64,000 nucleotides of DNA from Candidatus Flexifilum affinis. GTDB lineage: Bacteria; Chloroflexota; Anaerolineae; Aggregatilineales; Phototrophicaceae. Below are positions 10,764 to 19,425 of the stretch, piece after piece. The first letter of the stretch is position 1, and the number at the start of each line of letters is the position of its first letter. Below the pieces are notes generated by a model. The model was not told the DNA's origin, did not search any database, and saw only the letters and a list, made by a program, of their open reading frames with translations. Made by a program: the position numbers and the translations under genes. The stretch covers positions 806,001-870,000 of the forward strand of contig JADJPJ010000087.1 in the NCBI GenBank assembly GCA_016713325.1. Reading direction: 5' to 3'.

Positions 10764-11462
10764 TTACGGACTTGCCACAGTGGCGGTCGGCGTAGGCTGA
10801 GGGGTAATCTCGAATTCACCCTGATCGTAGTACTGATACGTATTGTACCCTTCCCAGACGTGAAGCGAGCTGTTCAATAGCAAGTCATCCATGTCCTGGG
10901 AGGTGATATACAACGCGCCTATCACGTCACTCTCTTCGCTAATCTCACCTGAAGTCGCTCCGGCAAGGAAGACATAAATCACTGTCGCGACATTCGGATA
11001 GACGAGATTGGCGAGGGCCTGTGGTGGGTCGTCAGAATAAGGACTCACTGCGAGATACGCAGGTTCGCCAAAATTACCGATCACTTCACCCACGGTCACA
11101 CCGGGGGCAAGTCGAACGAAAACCGTGGAAACCGTCTCGCCATCGAGCGATATCAGTTGGCAGCAGGCCGAACCCTCGGGGCGCTGAAACTCAGCGACAA
11201 CGGCATCCGGGAACGCTTCGTCATCTGTATCGCGAGTCGTTGGGTCATTCAGGTTTGGGTCATCTTCGATCGTGGTAAGCGCATCACGCCAAGAGGTCTC
11301 ACCAGGCGTAATGCCGTTCCAGCAGGGCGCCGTGCACGGTTCGTTGCTCACGAGACTCTCGTCGAGCAGCATCTTGTCGTCTCGCAGAGGCGGCGGCGGG
11401 GAACACGCGGAGACCAGGGCCAGCAGAATGATGATTCCTGGCAGCAGTTTGCGTAGGTTCAT
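10764..11462 (-). CDS. Lipoprotein of unknown function
   Basis: A 232-residue predicted lipoprotein. The signal MNLRKLLPGIIILLALVSAC has its lipobox Cys at residue 20. I chose the ATG at 11462 because GAGAGAAAAG stands just before it. The mature part is acidic, has several cysteines (NEPCTAPCWNGITPG) and ends in a Thr/Pro-rich tail. The CxxxCW segment followed by GxT resembles a small family of Anaerolineae surface lipoproteins, but I cannot assign a function. Confidence 0.7.
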   Translation of the reverse strand: MNLRKLLPGIIILLALVSACSPPPPLRDDKMLLDESLVSNEPCTAPCWNGITPGETSWRDALTTIEDDPNLNDPTTRDTDDEAFPDAVVAEFQRPEGSACCQLISLDGETVSTVFVRLAPGVTVGEVIGNFGEPAYLAVSPYSDDPPQALANLVYPNVATVIYVFLAGATSGEISEESDVIGALYITSQDMDDLLLNSSLHVWEGYNTYQYYDQGEFEITPQPTPTATVASP

Positions 11463-11506
11463 AGACTTTTCTCTCATTATGCCGGCAAACGCTGCGAATG
11501 TGAGGA

Positions 11507-11552
11507 TTGAGGCAGGCCCTTCAGCAGGAACGCCCAAGGTGGCCTGCCTCAA
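11507..11552 (-). terminator. Strong hairpin after the PPC gene
   Basis: TTGAGGCAGGCC (11507-11518) and GGCCTGCCTCAA (11541-11552) form a perfect 12-base stem just after the stop of the minus-strand PPC gene. There is no T-run, so it may act as an mRNA-end stabiliser or a weak terminator. Confidence 0.6.
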
Positions 11553-11574
11553 CAATGCACTCTCTGTCAGCGCG

Positions 11575-13710
11575 CTAGTTCAATCGCGTGAGGGTTAGCG
11601 TGTACGTTCCGGTTGTGCCACCGTAGCGTCCCCCAAAGTGAGTGGCAATGATAATGTATTGCCCGTCGGCTGGCAAGGCGAGATTAGCGACAAGCGCATT
11701 TGTGTTTTCACCGGCTACCGCATCGTCATTTTCGGCGATCGCCGTTCCCGCCGCGTTCATCACATACAAAAGCGGGTCCAGCGTGCCGGACGTCGTATTC
11801 ATCGCGATGTTGAAGACATCGCCCGCCGAAGCAGTGAACAGATACACGTCGAACTTGTTGTCTTGCGTAATGATACCGCTCCGAGCTTCGCCAGGCAGCA
11901 TCGAAATCGCCGAGCCAAGTTCAGCCGCGTAATCGAGGTCACTGATGCCTCGGATGATGCCACCGTCGCTGGGCGTCGCAGTGTTGTCGGCCGTGATCGT
12001 GAAGCTAGTCAGATAGCGCTCACCAGGGATCGGGCGAACCGTGTCATTGAAGATCTGCTGGCCGTTGTAGTTGATGAACAGCGAACCGGCGACCGGCGCG
12101 GTGTCGCCGCAGTCGTTCTGGTACCAGATCTCGACCTCGTACACGCCGGGACGCGGGGGAAGCTCGGTCGGCCAGTAAATGTAGGAGAACGGCGTGCCCG
12201 TGCTGGCGCGACAGTTTACGTTGCCCTGCGCGGCAAGGCGGCCACCGCTGCGGATCTCGGTCACATCGTCAAAGACGGCATCACCGGCCGCATCACGGAC
12301 CAGAAGCTGCAAGTCCGCGCCGGAATTCCACAACAGGCGGACTTCCAGCGAGCCGCGCGGTAGAGCCAGGAATTCGGCAGGAAGGTTGAGCGCCTCGCTC
12401 GTGACATTGAGCGTGTACGGACCTTCAGTGCCGCCAATACGCTTGCCATAACGAGTCGCAACAATTGTGTACATCCCATCGATCGACAGCAACGCACCGC
12501 TAATCAGGGAATTCGTCGCACCAATGTCGAGGTCGTCGTTCGTCTGAACGATATTGCCTGCCGGATCGAGCAGGAACAGGAAGGTGTCCAGGCTGCCACC
12601 CGAGGCCTCCAGGCTGACGGTGACGGAGTCGTTGGTGCGTCCTTCGAACGAATACGCCTGGTAGGGTTGGTCATTGCGAATCACGCCGGTCAGCGGAATC
12701 CCGAATTGAATCGGCACGGCGGCAGCCAGGATATTCTCGACCGAGTCGGGCAGCAGGTCGGTCACGACGCCGCTCAGACCGGTGAGTTCGCTTGTGCCGT
12801 CGGCATCGACGCGGTAACTGGAGACAAAGACGTCGCCCGGATTGATGGTCGACTGTATCGTGTCCAGCGCGGTCCCATTCACGGTAATGGTAACGGTGAA
12901 TGACGCCGGGTTATCGTTGGTGCACGATTGCTGATAGTACACCAGGACTTCGTAACTTCCCGTGGGGATACCGCCCGGCGACCAGGAAGCGGTCTCGGTC
13001 GGATTCTCGGCGGTCGTGACTGCGCATTGCTGATTCACGTTGGGACTGATGCTTCCACCAACCGCGTCGGTCGGGGTCTCCCAGTAAAGCGATCCGCCGA
13101 TTGGGTCGCGAACCTCCAGGTCAAGGTCGTCGGTGGAGTCCCAGGTCAGCGAGACGCTCATTCCGCTCTGCGTCACAAACTGACCGGTCGTGAACGCTAC
13201 GCCCCCGGTTGGAGGCTGCACCACGACGGTGCTGTCCGGCGCGGCGGTCGCTTCCGCAGTTGCTTCATCGGTTGCTTCATCCGTTGCCTCGTTGGTCGCC
13301 TCTTCTCCGCCCAACGTCGCGCTCAGCGTGAAGTCGACCGAACTGATCGAACTGACACCCGCTGCCTTAAATACGGTCACAGAATACACACCCTCGGCGA
13401 TGACAGAGACTGACAGGGATTCCTGTCCATCGGTGCCGGCATCGGCGCTCTGGGCAACCAGATTCCCGGCAGCGTCCGTGAGCGTGATAGCCAGCGGCAC
13501 GCCAAGCGTGTTGCTCACTGTCAGAGCAATCTCCTGCTGCGCCGCCGCCGATAACGTGTAGACCTGGACAATTGCGCTGCTGTCCAGTCTGCCCGTGACC
13601 GGTTCACCAGAACGCAGCGCGCGCCCGTCCTCTTGCGCCAGCACGGCGCTCATCGTCATCATGACGATCGACATGCACAGCAGCAAGCGCTGCAAGAATG
13701 TACGATGCAT
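11575..13710 (-). CDS. Secreted multi-domain protein with PPC and YfaP/DUF2135-like domains
   Basis: A 711-residue exported protein. The start is the ATG at 13710, with AGGAGG eight bases upstream; it gives a clean signal peptide ending in SAVLAQ. Domain order, judged by eye: a PPC beta-sandwich (about 30-125), then a linker with tandem DEAT/EAT repeats. A YfaP-like beta domain (about 165-300), marked by VSLTWDSTDDLDLEVRDP, follows. Then come a second PPC (about 310-430), a second YfaP-like domain (LLWNSGADLQLLVRDA) and a third PPC with GGRYGGTTGTYTLTLTR at the end. No protease domain is attached. It probably has a binding or structural role at the cell surface. Confidence 0.75.
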   Translation of the reverse strand: MHRTFLQRLLLCMSIVMMTMSAVLAQEDGRALRSGEPVTGRLDSSAIVQVYTLSAAAQQEIALTVSNTLGVPLAITLTDAAGNLVAQSADAGTDGQESLSVSVIAEGVYSVTVFKAAGVSSISSVDFTLSATLGGEEATNEATDEATDEATAEATAAPDSTVVVQPPTGGVAFTTGQFVTQSGMSVSLTWDSTDDLDLEVRDPIGGSLYWETPTDAVGGSISPNVNQQCAVTTAENPTETASWSPGGIPTGSYEVLVYYQQSCTNDNPASFTVTITVNGTALDTIQSTINPGDVFVSSYRVDADGTSELTGLSGVVTDLLPDSVENILAAAVPIQFGIPLTGVIRNDQPYQAYSFEGRTNDSVTVSLEASGGSLDTFLFLLDPAGNIVQTNDDLDIGATNSLISGALLSIDGMYTIVATRYGKRIGGTEGPYTLNVTSEALNLPAEFLALPRGSLEVRLLWNSGADLQLLVRDAAGDAVFDDVTEIRSGGRLAAQGNVNCRASTGTPFSYIYWPTELPPRPGVYEVEIWYQNDCGDTAPVAGSLFINYNGQQIFNDTVRPIPGERYLTSFTITADNTATPSDGGIIRGISDLDYAAELGSAISMLPGEARSGIITQDNKFDVYLFTASAGDVFNIAMNTTSGTLDPLLYVMNAAGTAIAENDDAVAGENTNALVANLALPADGQYIIIATHFGGRYGGTTGTYTLTLTRLN

Positions 13711-13842
13711 GAATGCATCCTCCTCAAGTGGATTCTTACGCGTCCGCTTTCGCGGCATATGGTAAGTGTAGCGGAAAGACAGCAGGCACGCTATCGGCGC
13801 TTTCCCAACGTTGCCTCCCTGTGACGCTCCAATCAGGAGGTG

Positions 13843-15087
13843 TCAGGCCGTGGGGGTCGGTTCGGCCGGAGAGAGCTCGACAAAGGTCGTCGTCCCTTCG
13901 AGGACAGTCACCGTACGCGAGACTCGTACGCCGTCCACGGTGGCGATGACTTCGTAACGACCAACCGGCAGGTCTCCGACCACGAAGTTCTCCTGCCACA
14001 CAGGGTCCTGGTTCATGTCGACCGTCGTCCCAGGCAGGATGTAGGTTGTGGTCGTGTCGGAGGTCAGGCCCGTCGCCCAGTTACGAATCGTGATGTCGGA
14101 GTCTTGAAGGAGCCTCCCGCGCGAGTCGGTCAGCCGACCGGCGATTACACCGCTGCCGACGTAGGGCGCCATCCACAGCACAGGGTTATAGGTATCGCCA
14201 TAACCAGGTAGCTCGGCGCTGTCCGGGGCCGACATGCGCACCTCGAAGTGCACATGGGGGCCGGTGACGCGGCCGGTGTTTCCGACCAGGCCGATCGGAT
14301 CGCGCGCTGCGACCGGCTGGCCGACGGACACCAGCACCGCCGACAGATGTGCGTACAGGGTGTACAGGCGCCGCCCGTCATGGCCAAAATCGTGCTCGAT
14401 CAGGACGGTGTTACCGTAACTCGCCGTCTCCTGGAACCCCTGCCCCGCCCAGATCACCACGCCAGAGCCGGCCGCACGAACGGTCTGGCCGATGTCGTTC
14501 GGCATGTCTATACCGGAGTGAATGCGGTAGTTGTTGTCCGGGCCATCCGAGCCGTACGGATAGTAGAACAGCCCGCGATTGGTCGCGTTCGAATCGACCG
14601 GCCGGTGGAAGAAATAATGATCTCGCCCCAGCGCGTCACGCGAGAGGGGTGGAACCAGCGGCGGCGGCTGCCAGTCCTGGGGAGGCCGCGTAACCGCCAG
14701 CGCGGTCAGCGGCACAGCCGTCGCGAGTATGGCGCCCGTCGGTGGGGGAAGCGTCGGCGTCACAGCGATGATTTGCGAGACATCACCGGCGGCGACTCCG
14801 CCCAGTTCATCGGGCGACTGCACGCCTGGCGTTTCAATCAACGAGAGCGTCGGCGCAATGAACGGGGCTGTGGGGATGGCGATCGTCGGCAGCGGTGTGC
14901 TGTCGCTCCCAAAACCGGCTTCGAGGATGCGCTCCCAGCCGTTCTCGGGCTCTGTCGGGTTGGCTTCTGTCGGGACGATGACGCGAAGTTCCGGCGTGGG
15001 CCGCGCATTCACAAACAACAGCGCGCCGAACACGACCAGCGCCACCAGGACCAACAGGAGACCTGAACCACCACCGCTGCGCTGCAC
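13843..15087 (-). CDS. M23-family (LytM-like) peptidase, membrane-anchored
   Basis: A 414-residue protein with one N-terminal membrane segment (about residues 8-26), a long Thr/Pro-rich spacer and an M23 domain at about 180-300. Zinc-site motifs are present: HSGIDM for the His/Asp pair and GPHVHFEV for the HxH pair, with GNTVLIEHDFG between. M23 enzymes cut cross-links or glycine bridges in peptidoglycan. The C-terminal 100 residues look like a carboxypeptidase-regulatory beta-sandwich (GRYEVIATVDGVRVSRTVTV). It follows the PD40 gene by 12 bases, so the two are probably co-transcribed. Confidence 0.82.
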   Translation of the reverse strand: MQRSGGGSGLLLVLVALVVFGALLFVNARPTPELRVIVPTEANPTEPENGWERILEAGFGSDSTPLPTIAIPTAPFIAPTLSLIETPGVQSPDELGGVAAGDVSQIIAVTPTLPPPTGAILATAVPLTALAVTRPPQDWQPPPLVPPLSRDALGRDHYFFHRPVDSNATNRGLFYYPYGSDGPDNNYRIHSGIDMPNDIGQTVRAAGSGVVIWAGQGFQETASYGNTVLIEHDFGHDGRRLYTLYAHLSAVLVSVGQPVAARDPIGLVGNTGRVTGPHVHFEVRMSAPDSAELPGYGDTYNPVLWMAPYVGSGVIAGRLTDSRGRLLQDSDITIRNWATGLTSDTTTTYILPGTTVDMNQDPVWQENFVVGDLPVGRYEVIATVDGVRVSRTVTVLEGTTTFVELSPAEPTPTA

Positions 15088-15099
15088 GAATTGCGCCCC

Positions 15100-17316
15100 T
15101 TATCCTTCGAGTTCTGTTTCCGGTGTGGGCGGGTTTTCCGGCAGAACCGGCGCGGCTTCGGTCGGGCCCTCGGGCGCGGCCGTCGCGGGAATGACCGATG
15201 GTTGAATCTGGAGCGTGGGCGCCGGAATGGTCGGCGCCTGTGCCCCACCCGGAGTCGGCGTGGGCACGAAGCCACCCATCTGCGCTTCGGTATACAGCTC
15301 GCGCATCGCATTAAACCAGGTCAGGCTGTCGCGCTTCTCGAACAACCAGAAATTGATGGTCGCAGCGTTGGCCCGCCAGTCACGACCGGCCGCGGCACGC
15401 GTCCAGCCGTAGTCCAGCGCGAGCTCGGTGAAATCGACATAGTAGCCGGACGGCATTTCCGTTTTGATCTTGCCGCCCTGATCGTAGGCTTCGACGTCGC
15501 CAGAGGTTCTTGCCGCGAAATCCCAGGGCAGCATCCGAAGCGGTTCGCCGAGCTGGCCGGATTGTGCATCCTCGCTGACACGCACAAATACGCGCCAGAA
15601 GGTCTCGACACCAACATCCTCGCGAACAACTTCGAACTGCGCGGGGAAGCCATTAATGCCCGAACGCACCAGGGCGAACGCACGCCCGGTCAGCAGCCAG
15701 TTGCCGCTGCGCGGCACACCTGGCTCCGGAGGGCGGTCAATCTGCCAGAAGGCATCGTCCAGGGTGCCTAGCAGGTCGACGCCAATCTGCTCGTTCGCTG
15801 CCACCCGGAGCGCGTTAAAGGAGTCGTTCACCCGGTCGCTCAGCACCGACTGCTCAACCTCAACGCCAGGGATCGTATTGAGACGATACGGCGGGTCGCC
15901 TGTGCGCTGCTCTTCTTCCTCGACGAATAGCGGTTCGGTGACTGCCGGCGGCAGTCCACCGCTGTTGATCAGCGCAGGTGGCAACGGCTGTCCCGTCCAG
16001 GTGATGCTGTTCGTGCGCGCAGGCGCCGGCAAGATGGCTGCCGTGCCGCTGGCCGCGAACGGATCTACGACGATCTGCGAGCCATCGATGGTATCGACGG
16101 CCGCCGCGATGCTCGATCCGTCAGGCGACCAGGCAGGCGCTCTACCGAAGTTGATCACCTGCGACGTGCCGTCGTCGGTTGAGATGACGAAGACTTTTTC
16201 CTGTCCGGCATCCAGCGCAGTGAACGCGATCCAGCGGCCGTCCGGGCTCCAGATGGGATGATTTTCGCTGCGCTCAGGCGTACGCGTCAGATTGACGACG
16301 CTCTGATCGTCGAGCGAGTACAGATAGATGTCCGGGTTTCCCTCGCGCAGCGACACAAAGGCGATACGTCGGCCGTCGGGCGACCAGGAGGGAGAGTATT
16401 CGGGCGCGGGCGAATTGGCGTCGCCGGGAACGGCGATCGGCGTCGGATCGTCTTCGGTCCGGAGCACGTAGAGTCCCAGATCGCCACCCAGGTAGCCTTC
16501 AAAGACGATGTATTGGCCGTCGTTACTCCACGAAGGCGCTCCCTGGAACGCAAGATCGGTCGTCAGGCGCCGGGTCGCGCCGGTGGCCGTGTCGTAGACG
16601 TAGAGCTCCCAGTTGCCGTCGCGCCGAGAGGCAAAGGCGAGGCGCTGCCCGTCGGGCGACCAGGCCGGATCGCGATCGTCGGCGACATCGTTGGTCAGAC
16701 GGATTGGGGTGCGACCGCCGATGGGCACTGCATATATATCGCTCTGACCATTCTCCCTCACGACATAGGCGATCGTGCCGCGGGCGCTGAGCGCCGGGGG
16801 AAGTGGGGTTGCGGAAGGCGGCACCGTCGGCACCGCCGCGACTATAGTCGGGCTGGCGACCAACGCGCCAGCGCCGCTGTCTAGCGCAACGGGGAGCAGA
16901 TCCCCTTCTGAACGGGTGCCCTGCCCTGTCGCCCAGAGCACGACGCCCACCAGCACGGCCAGCAGTATGACGATCAGCCCGCTCAAGACGCGATTCTGGC
17001 TGCGCAGCGGGTCTTCTGTGACGGTGGAGTCGATCTGCGCGCGGGCGGCCCGTCGCGCCATCGACGTAGAGCCCGCCTCCGATGCTCGCGAAACGGTACG
17101 CCTCGCCCCGCCGAACAACAGCCCGGCCAGCGCCGCCAGCAGCAGGCCAAACGGCCGCAGAACAATCCAGACAATGCGTGCCAGGATCGCAAACAAGCGG
17201 ACGGCAGCCTTCCGAATGGCGCCGATCCCATCCAGGGTCAGATCCACCAGCGCCAGGCTACTTTTCAGCGCCACGACGCCCAGTTTGTCGGCGACTCTAT
17301 AGGTGCGTGTCAGCAT
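15100..17316 (-). CDS. Membrane-anchored PD40 (TolB-like) beta-propeller protein
   Basis: A 738-residue protein with two N-terminal hydrophobic segments (about 40-70 and 110-130). At least six PD40/WD40-like blades follow, with the repeating signature PAWSPDGQRLAFASRRDG, and then a C-terminal domain of about 250 residues without recognised motifs. The final tail is Pro/Thr-rich. PD40 propellers bind proteins or peptides, as in TolB; no Tol-Pal partners occur here. It is first in an apparent two-gene operon with the M23 peptidase. Confidence 0.75.
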   Translation of the reverse strand: MLTRTYRVADKLGVVALKSSLALVDLTLDGIGAIRKAAVRLFAILARIVWIVLRPFGLLLAALAGLLFGGARRTVSRASEAGSTSMARRAARAQIDSTVTEDPLRSQNRVLSGLIVILLAVLVGVVLWATGQGTRSEGDLLPVALDSGAGALVASPTIVAAVPTVPPSATPLPPALSARGTIAYVVRENGQSDIYAVPIGGRTPIRLTNDVADDRDPAWSPDGQRLAFASRRDGNWELYVYDTATGATRRLTTDLAFQGAPSWSNDGQYIVFEGYLGGDLGLYVLRTEDDPTPIAVPGDANSPAPEYSPSWSPDGRRIAFVSLREGNPDIYLYSLDDQSVVNLTRTPERSENHPIWSPDGRWIAFTALDAGQEKVFVISTDDGTSQVINFGRAPAWSPDGSSIAAAVDTIDGSQIVVDPFAASGTAAILPAPARTNSITWTGQPLPPALINSGGLPPAVTEPLFVEEEEQRTGDPPYRLNTIPGVEVEQSVLSDRVNDSFNALRVAANEQIGVDLLGTLDDAFWQIDRPPEPGVPRSGNWLLTGRAFALVRSGINGFPAQFEVVREDVGVETFWRVFVRVSEDAQSGQLGEPLRMLPWDFAARTSGDVEAYDQGGKIKTEMPSGYYVDFTELALDYGWTRAAAGRDWRANAATINFWLFEKRDSLTWFNAMRELYTEAQMGGFVPTPTPGGAQAPTIPAPTLQIQPSVIPATAAPEGPTEAAPVLPENPPTPETELEG

Positions 17317-17427
17317 GGAGGTTCAGGCGTTTTTCGGTCACAAGCTTCGTCGGCAAGATACAACCTGTGGGAATTGTACTGGCAAACTGCGGGGCGGGCA
17401 ATTGTGTCGGTAGCGTTCGCGGATTCA

Positions 17428-17436
17428 TGCTAGAAT
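17428..17436 (+). promoter_or_regulatory. Extended -10 promoter of the LysM/L,D-transpeptidase gene
   Basis: TGCTAGAAT is a TGn-extended -10, about 65 bases before the GTG start. No convincing -35 is visible, as is usual for extended -10 promoters. Confidence 0.45.
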
Positions 17437-17501
17437 GTTCGGCAGGTGTTATTTACATACAACTTAGGTTTATCAGTGCCCGTGGGGTGGGGAGCGATTC
17501 C

Positions 17502-18629
17502 GTGAGACTGCGCACTTCCTTTCTCTTTCTCTTCGTCATCATGCTGCTGCTGGCTGTGCCAACCATGGCTCAGGAACAGCTGACGCACGTCATTCAGCCG
17601 GGAGAGACATTGTTCAGAATCTCCCAGCAGTACGGAATCAGCGTTGAAGCTATCGCAGCGGCCAACACTATTTCCAACACCTGGACTATCTACAGCGGTC
17701 AGACCCTGGTGATCCCCTCCTCGGAGGTGGCTGCCCTGGAGATCGCCGCGGCGCTTCCGGACGTACCGCAGGAAGAAGCATCTACGGACCCGCAAGCGGC
17801 ACCCGCGCAGGAAGAAGCCGCGGCCGAGGAGTCCGAAGCGGCGGAACCGGCCGTCCAGGACCAGCAGACCCATCGGGTGGCCTGGGGCGAAAGCCTCGGG
17901 AGCATCGCCCGGCGCTACAACATGAGCCTGGAAGAACTGGCCGAGCTCAACAATATCACCAATCCGGACCTGATCTACAGCGGCCAGGAACTGGTCGTCG
18001 TCCCCGGCGCGGGCACCGAAGCCACCGGTGATCCGGATGCAGCAAGGGGATCGGTCTACAGCAGCATCACCCACGTCGTACAGTCGGGCGAGACGCTGGT
18101 CGCGATTTCCGAGACCTACGGCGTAAGCTGGCTTCAGATCGCCCAGGCCAACGGCATCAACAATGCCGATCTGGTGCTCCCGGGGGTCGAACTGATCATC
18201 CCCGGCGGTGAGATCATCCCCGGCGTGGATTACAGCTTCGTCACGGCGGGGGCCGCGCCCTCCGCGCGCATCGGCGCCGGTCGCGAGATTATCGTCGACC
18301 TGAGCGAACAGCGCGTCTACGCCTATGAGGATGGCGTCCTGGTGCGCAACGTACTCGCCTCAACCGGCCTGCCGGCTACGCCAACCGTTCAGGGTGACTT
18401 CACCGTGCAGCGCAAATATGTCGCACAGACGATGACTGGCCCCGGCTACTATCTGCCCGATGTGCCGTACATCCTGTACTTCTATGCCGGCTACGCGCTC
18501 CACGGCACCTACTGGCACGAGAATTTCGGCCAACCGATGAGCCACGGCTGCGTGAACCTGCCCACGCCAGAAGCGGAATGGTTCTACAACTTTGCCGACT
18601 ACGGCACGCCCATCCACGTTCAGACGTAA
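17502..18629 (+). CDS. L,D-transpeptidase with three LysM domains
   Basis: A 375-residue exported cell-wall enzyme. The GTG at 17502 follows GGGGAGC and opens a signal peptide ending VPTMAQ. Three LysM peptidoglycan-binding modules follow: HVIQPGETLFRIS, HRVAWGESLGSIA and HVVQSGETLVAIS. A Glu/Ala-rich spacer separates the first two. The C-terminal YkuD domain carries the catalytic signature HGTYWH...SHGCVNL, with the Cys nucleophile in SHGCVN. It likely forms 3-3 cross-links or attaches proteins to peptidoglycan. The longer upstream frame is not needed. Confidence 0.92.
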   Translation: MRLRTSFLFLFVIMLLLAVPTMAQEQLTHVIQPGETLFRISQQYGISVEAIAAANTISNTWTIYSGQTLVIPSSEVAALEIAAALPDVPQEEASTDPQAAPAQEEAAAEESEAAEPAVQDQQTHRVAWGESLGSIARRYNMSLEELAELNNITNPDLIYSGQELVVVPGAGTEATGDPDAARGSVYSSITHVVQSGETLVAISETYGVSWLQIAQANGINNADLVLPGVELIIPGGEIIPGVDYSFVTAGAAPSARIGAGREIIVDLSEQRVYAYEDGVLVRNVLASTGLPATPTVQGDFTVQRKYVAQTMTGPGYYLPDVPYILYFYAGYALHGTYWHENFGQPMSHGCVNLPTPEAEWFYNFADYGTPIHVQT

Positions 18630-18650
18630 GGATGAGCAGCCATTAAAGCA

Positions 18651-18690
18651 AAAAAACAGGGCGGAAAGAGACTTCTCTGCCCTGTTTTTT
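18651..18690 (+). terminator. Rho-independent terminator of the L,D-transpeptidase gene
   Basis: AAAAAACAGGGC and GCCCTGTTTTTT form a 12-base stem with an inner AGAGA/TCTCT pairing, ending in six T. It may work in both directions. Confidence 0.88.
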
Positions 18691-18819
18691 GGGGAATCGG
18701 AATGTCGGAGGACTGACGCGATGGCCGCCTTGGCCGTTCCCCAAGCGGCGTAAACATGGCTATTCTCCGCAGGCAAATCTACGAATCTGCCTGAACGAGA
18801 TCGCCTGTTCCGTCTGTTT

Positions 18820-19389
18820 TCAGCTTCCTTGCCCGCTCAGGCCGAGCTCTTCGGCATGCTCCTGCATCGCCTTCAGCACCAGCGGGACGTGAAAATCCCA
18901 CAGTTCGACCCCCAGGACGGCCGCGCCCTGCTCGACGTCCTCGCGGTTGACACCCCGGGCAAAGGCCTTGTCACGCCACTTCTTGCGAATCGACGACACC
19001 TCGACATCGCGCACGTTCTTCGACGGCCGCACCAGAGCAGCCGCAGTGATCAGCCCGGTCAGTTCGTCCACCGCGTAGAGCGCCTTATCGCGCAGGGTGA
19101 TTCGGTCGTCTCCGGCGAGCGGCCCATGACTCAGGATGCTGCGAATCTCCTCTTCGCCCAGGCCTCGCTCGCGCAGGATTGGCGCGCCATCCATCGGATG
19201 CTGCTCAAGCGTGGGGTGAACCTCCCAGTCGAAGTCGTGCAGCAGCCCGACCAGCCCCCACGAGTCCGGGTCTTCGCCGTAGTGCTGCGCGTAGGCGCGC
19301 ATGGCGAACTCCACCGACAGCATATGCTTGCGCAGGCTGTCGGACTGGACGAACTCGCAAACAATCTCCCACGCCTGATTCCGATCCAT
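18820..19389 (-). CDS. HD-domain hydrolase
   Basis: A 189-residue single-domain HD protein. Metal ligands visible are the early His in LRKHMLSVEFAM, the HD pair in LLHDFDWEVHP, and a later His in ILSHG. Proteins of this kind are metal-dependent phosphohydrolases, often on nucleotides; the substrate is unknown. It lies 36 bases downstream of the kinase gene's end, on the same strand, and might be co-expressed. Confidence 0.78.
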   Translation of the reverse strand: MDRNQAWEIVCEFVQSDSLRKHMLSVEFAMRAYAQHYGEDPDSWGLVGLLHDFDWEVHPTLEQHPMDGAPILRERGLGEEEIRSILSHGPLAGDDRITLRDKALYAVDELTGLITAAALVRPSKNVRDVEVSSIRKKWRDKAFARGVNREDVEQGAAVLGVELWDFHVPLVLKAMQEHAEELGLSGQGS

Positions 19390-19425
19390 GTGATCCTCTT
19401 CAGAATGTCTGTTGTTCAGGGTTGT

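Noticed and set aside
9956..10819. Longer start (10819) for the S1-domain protein
   Set aside because: It overlaps the lipoprotein gene and lacks a ribosome site; the ATG at 10732 has a good one and starts just before the first S1 domain.
13255..13300. 12-base repeats in the PPC gene as a mobile or regulatory repeat
   Set aside because: They are in frame and simply encode the DEAT linker repeats.
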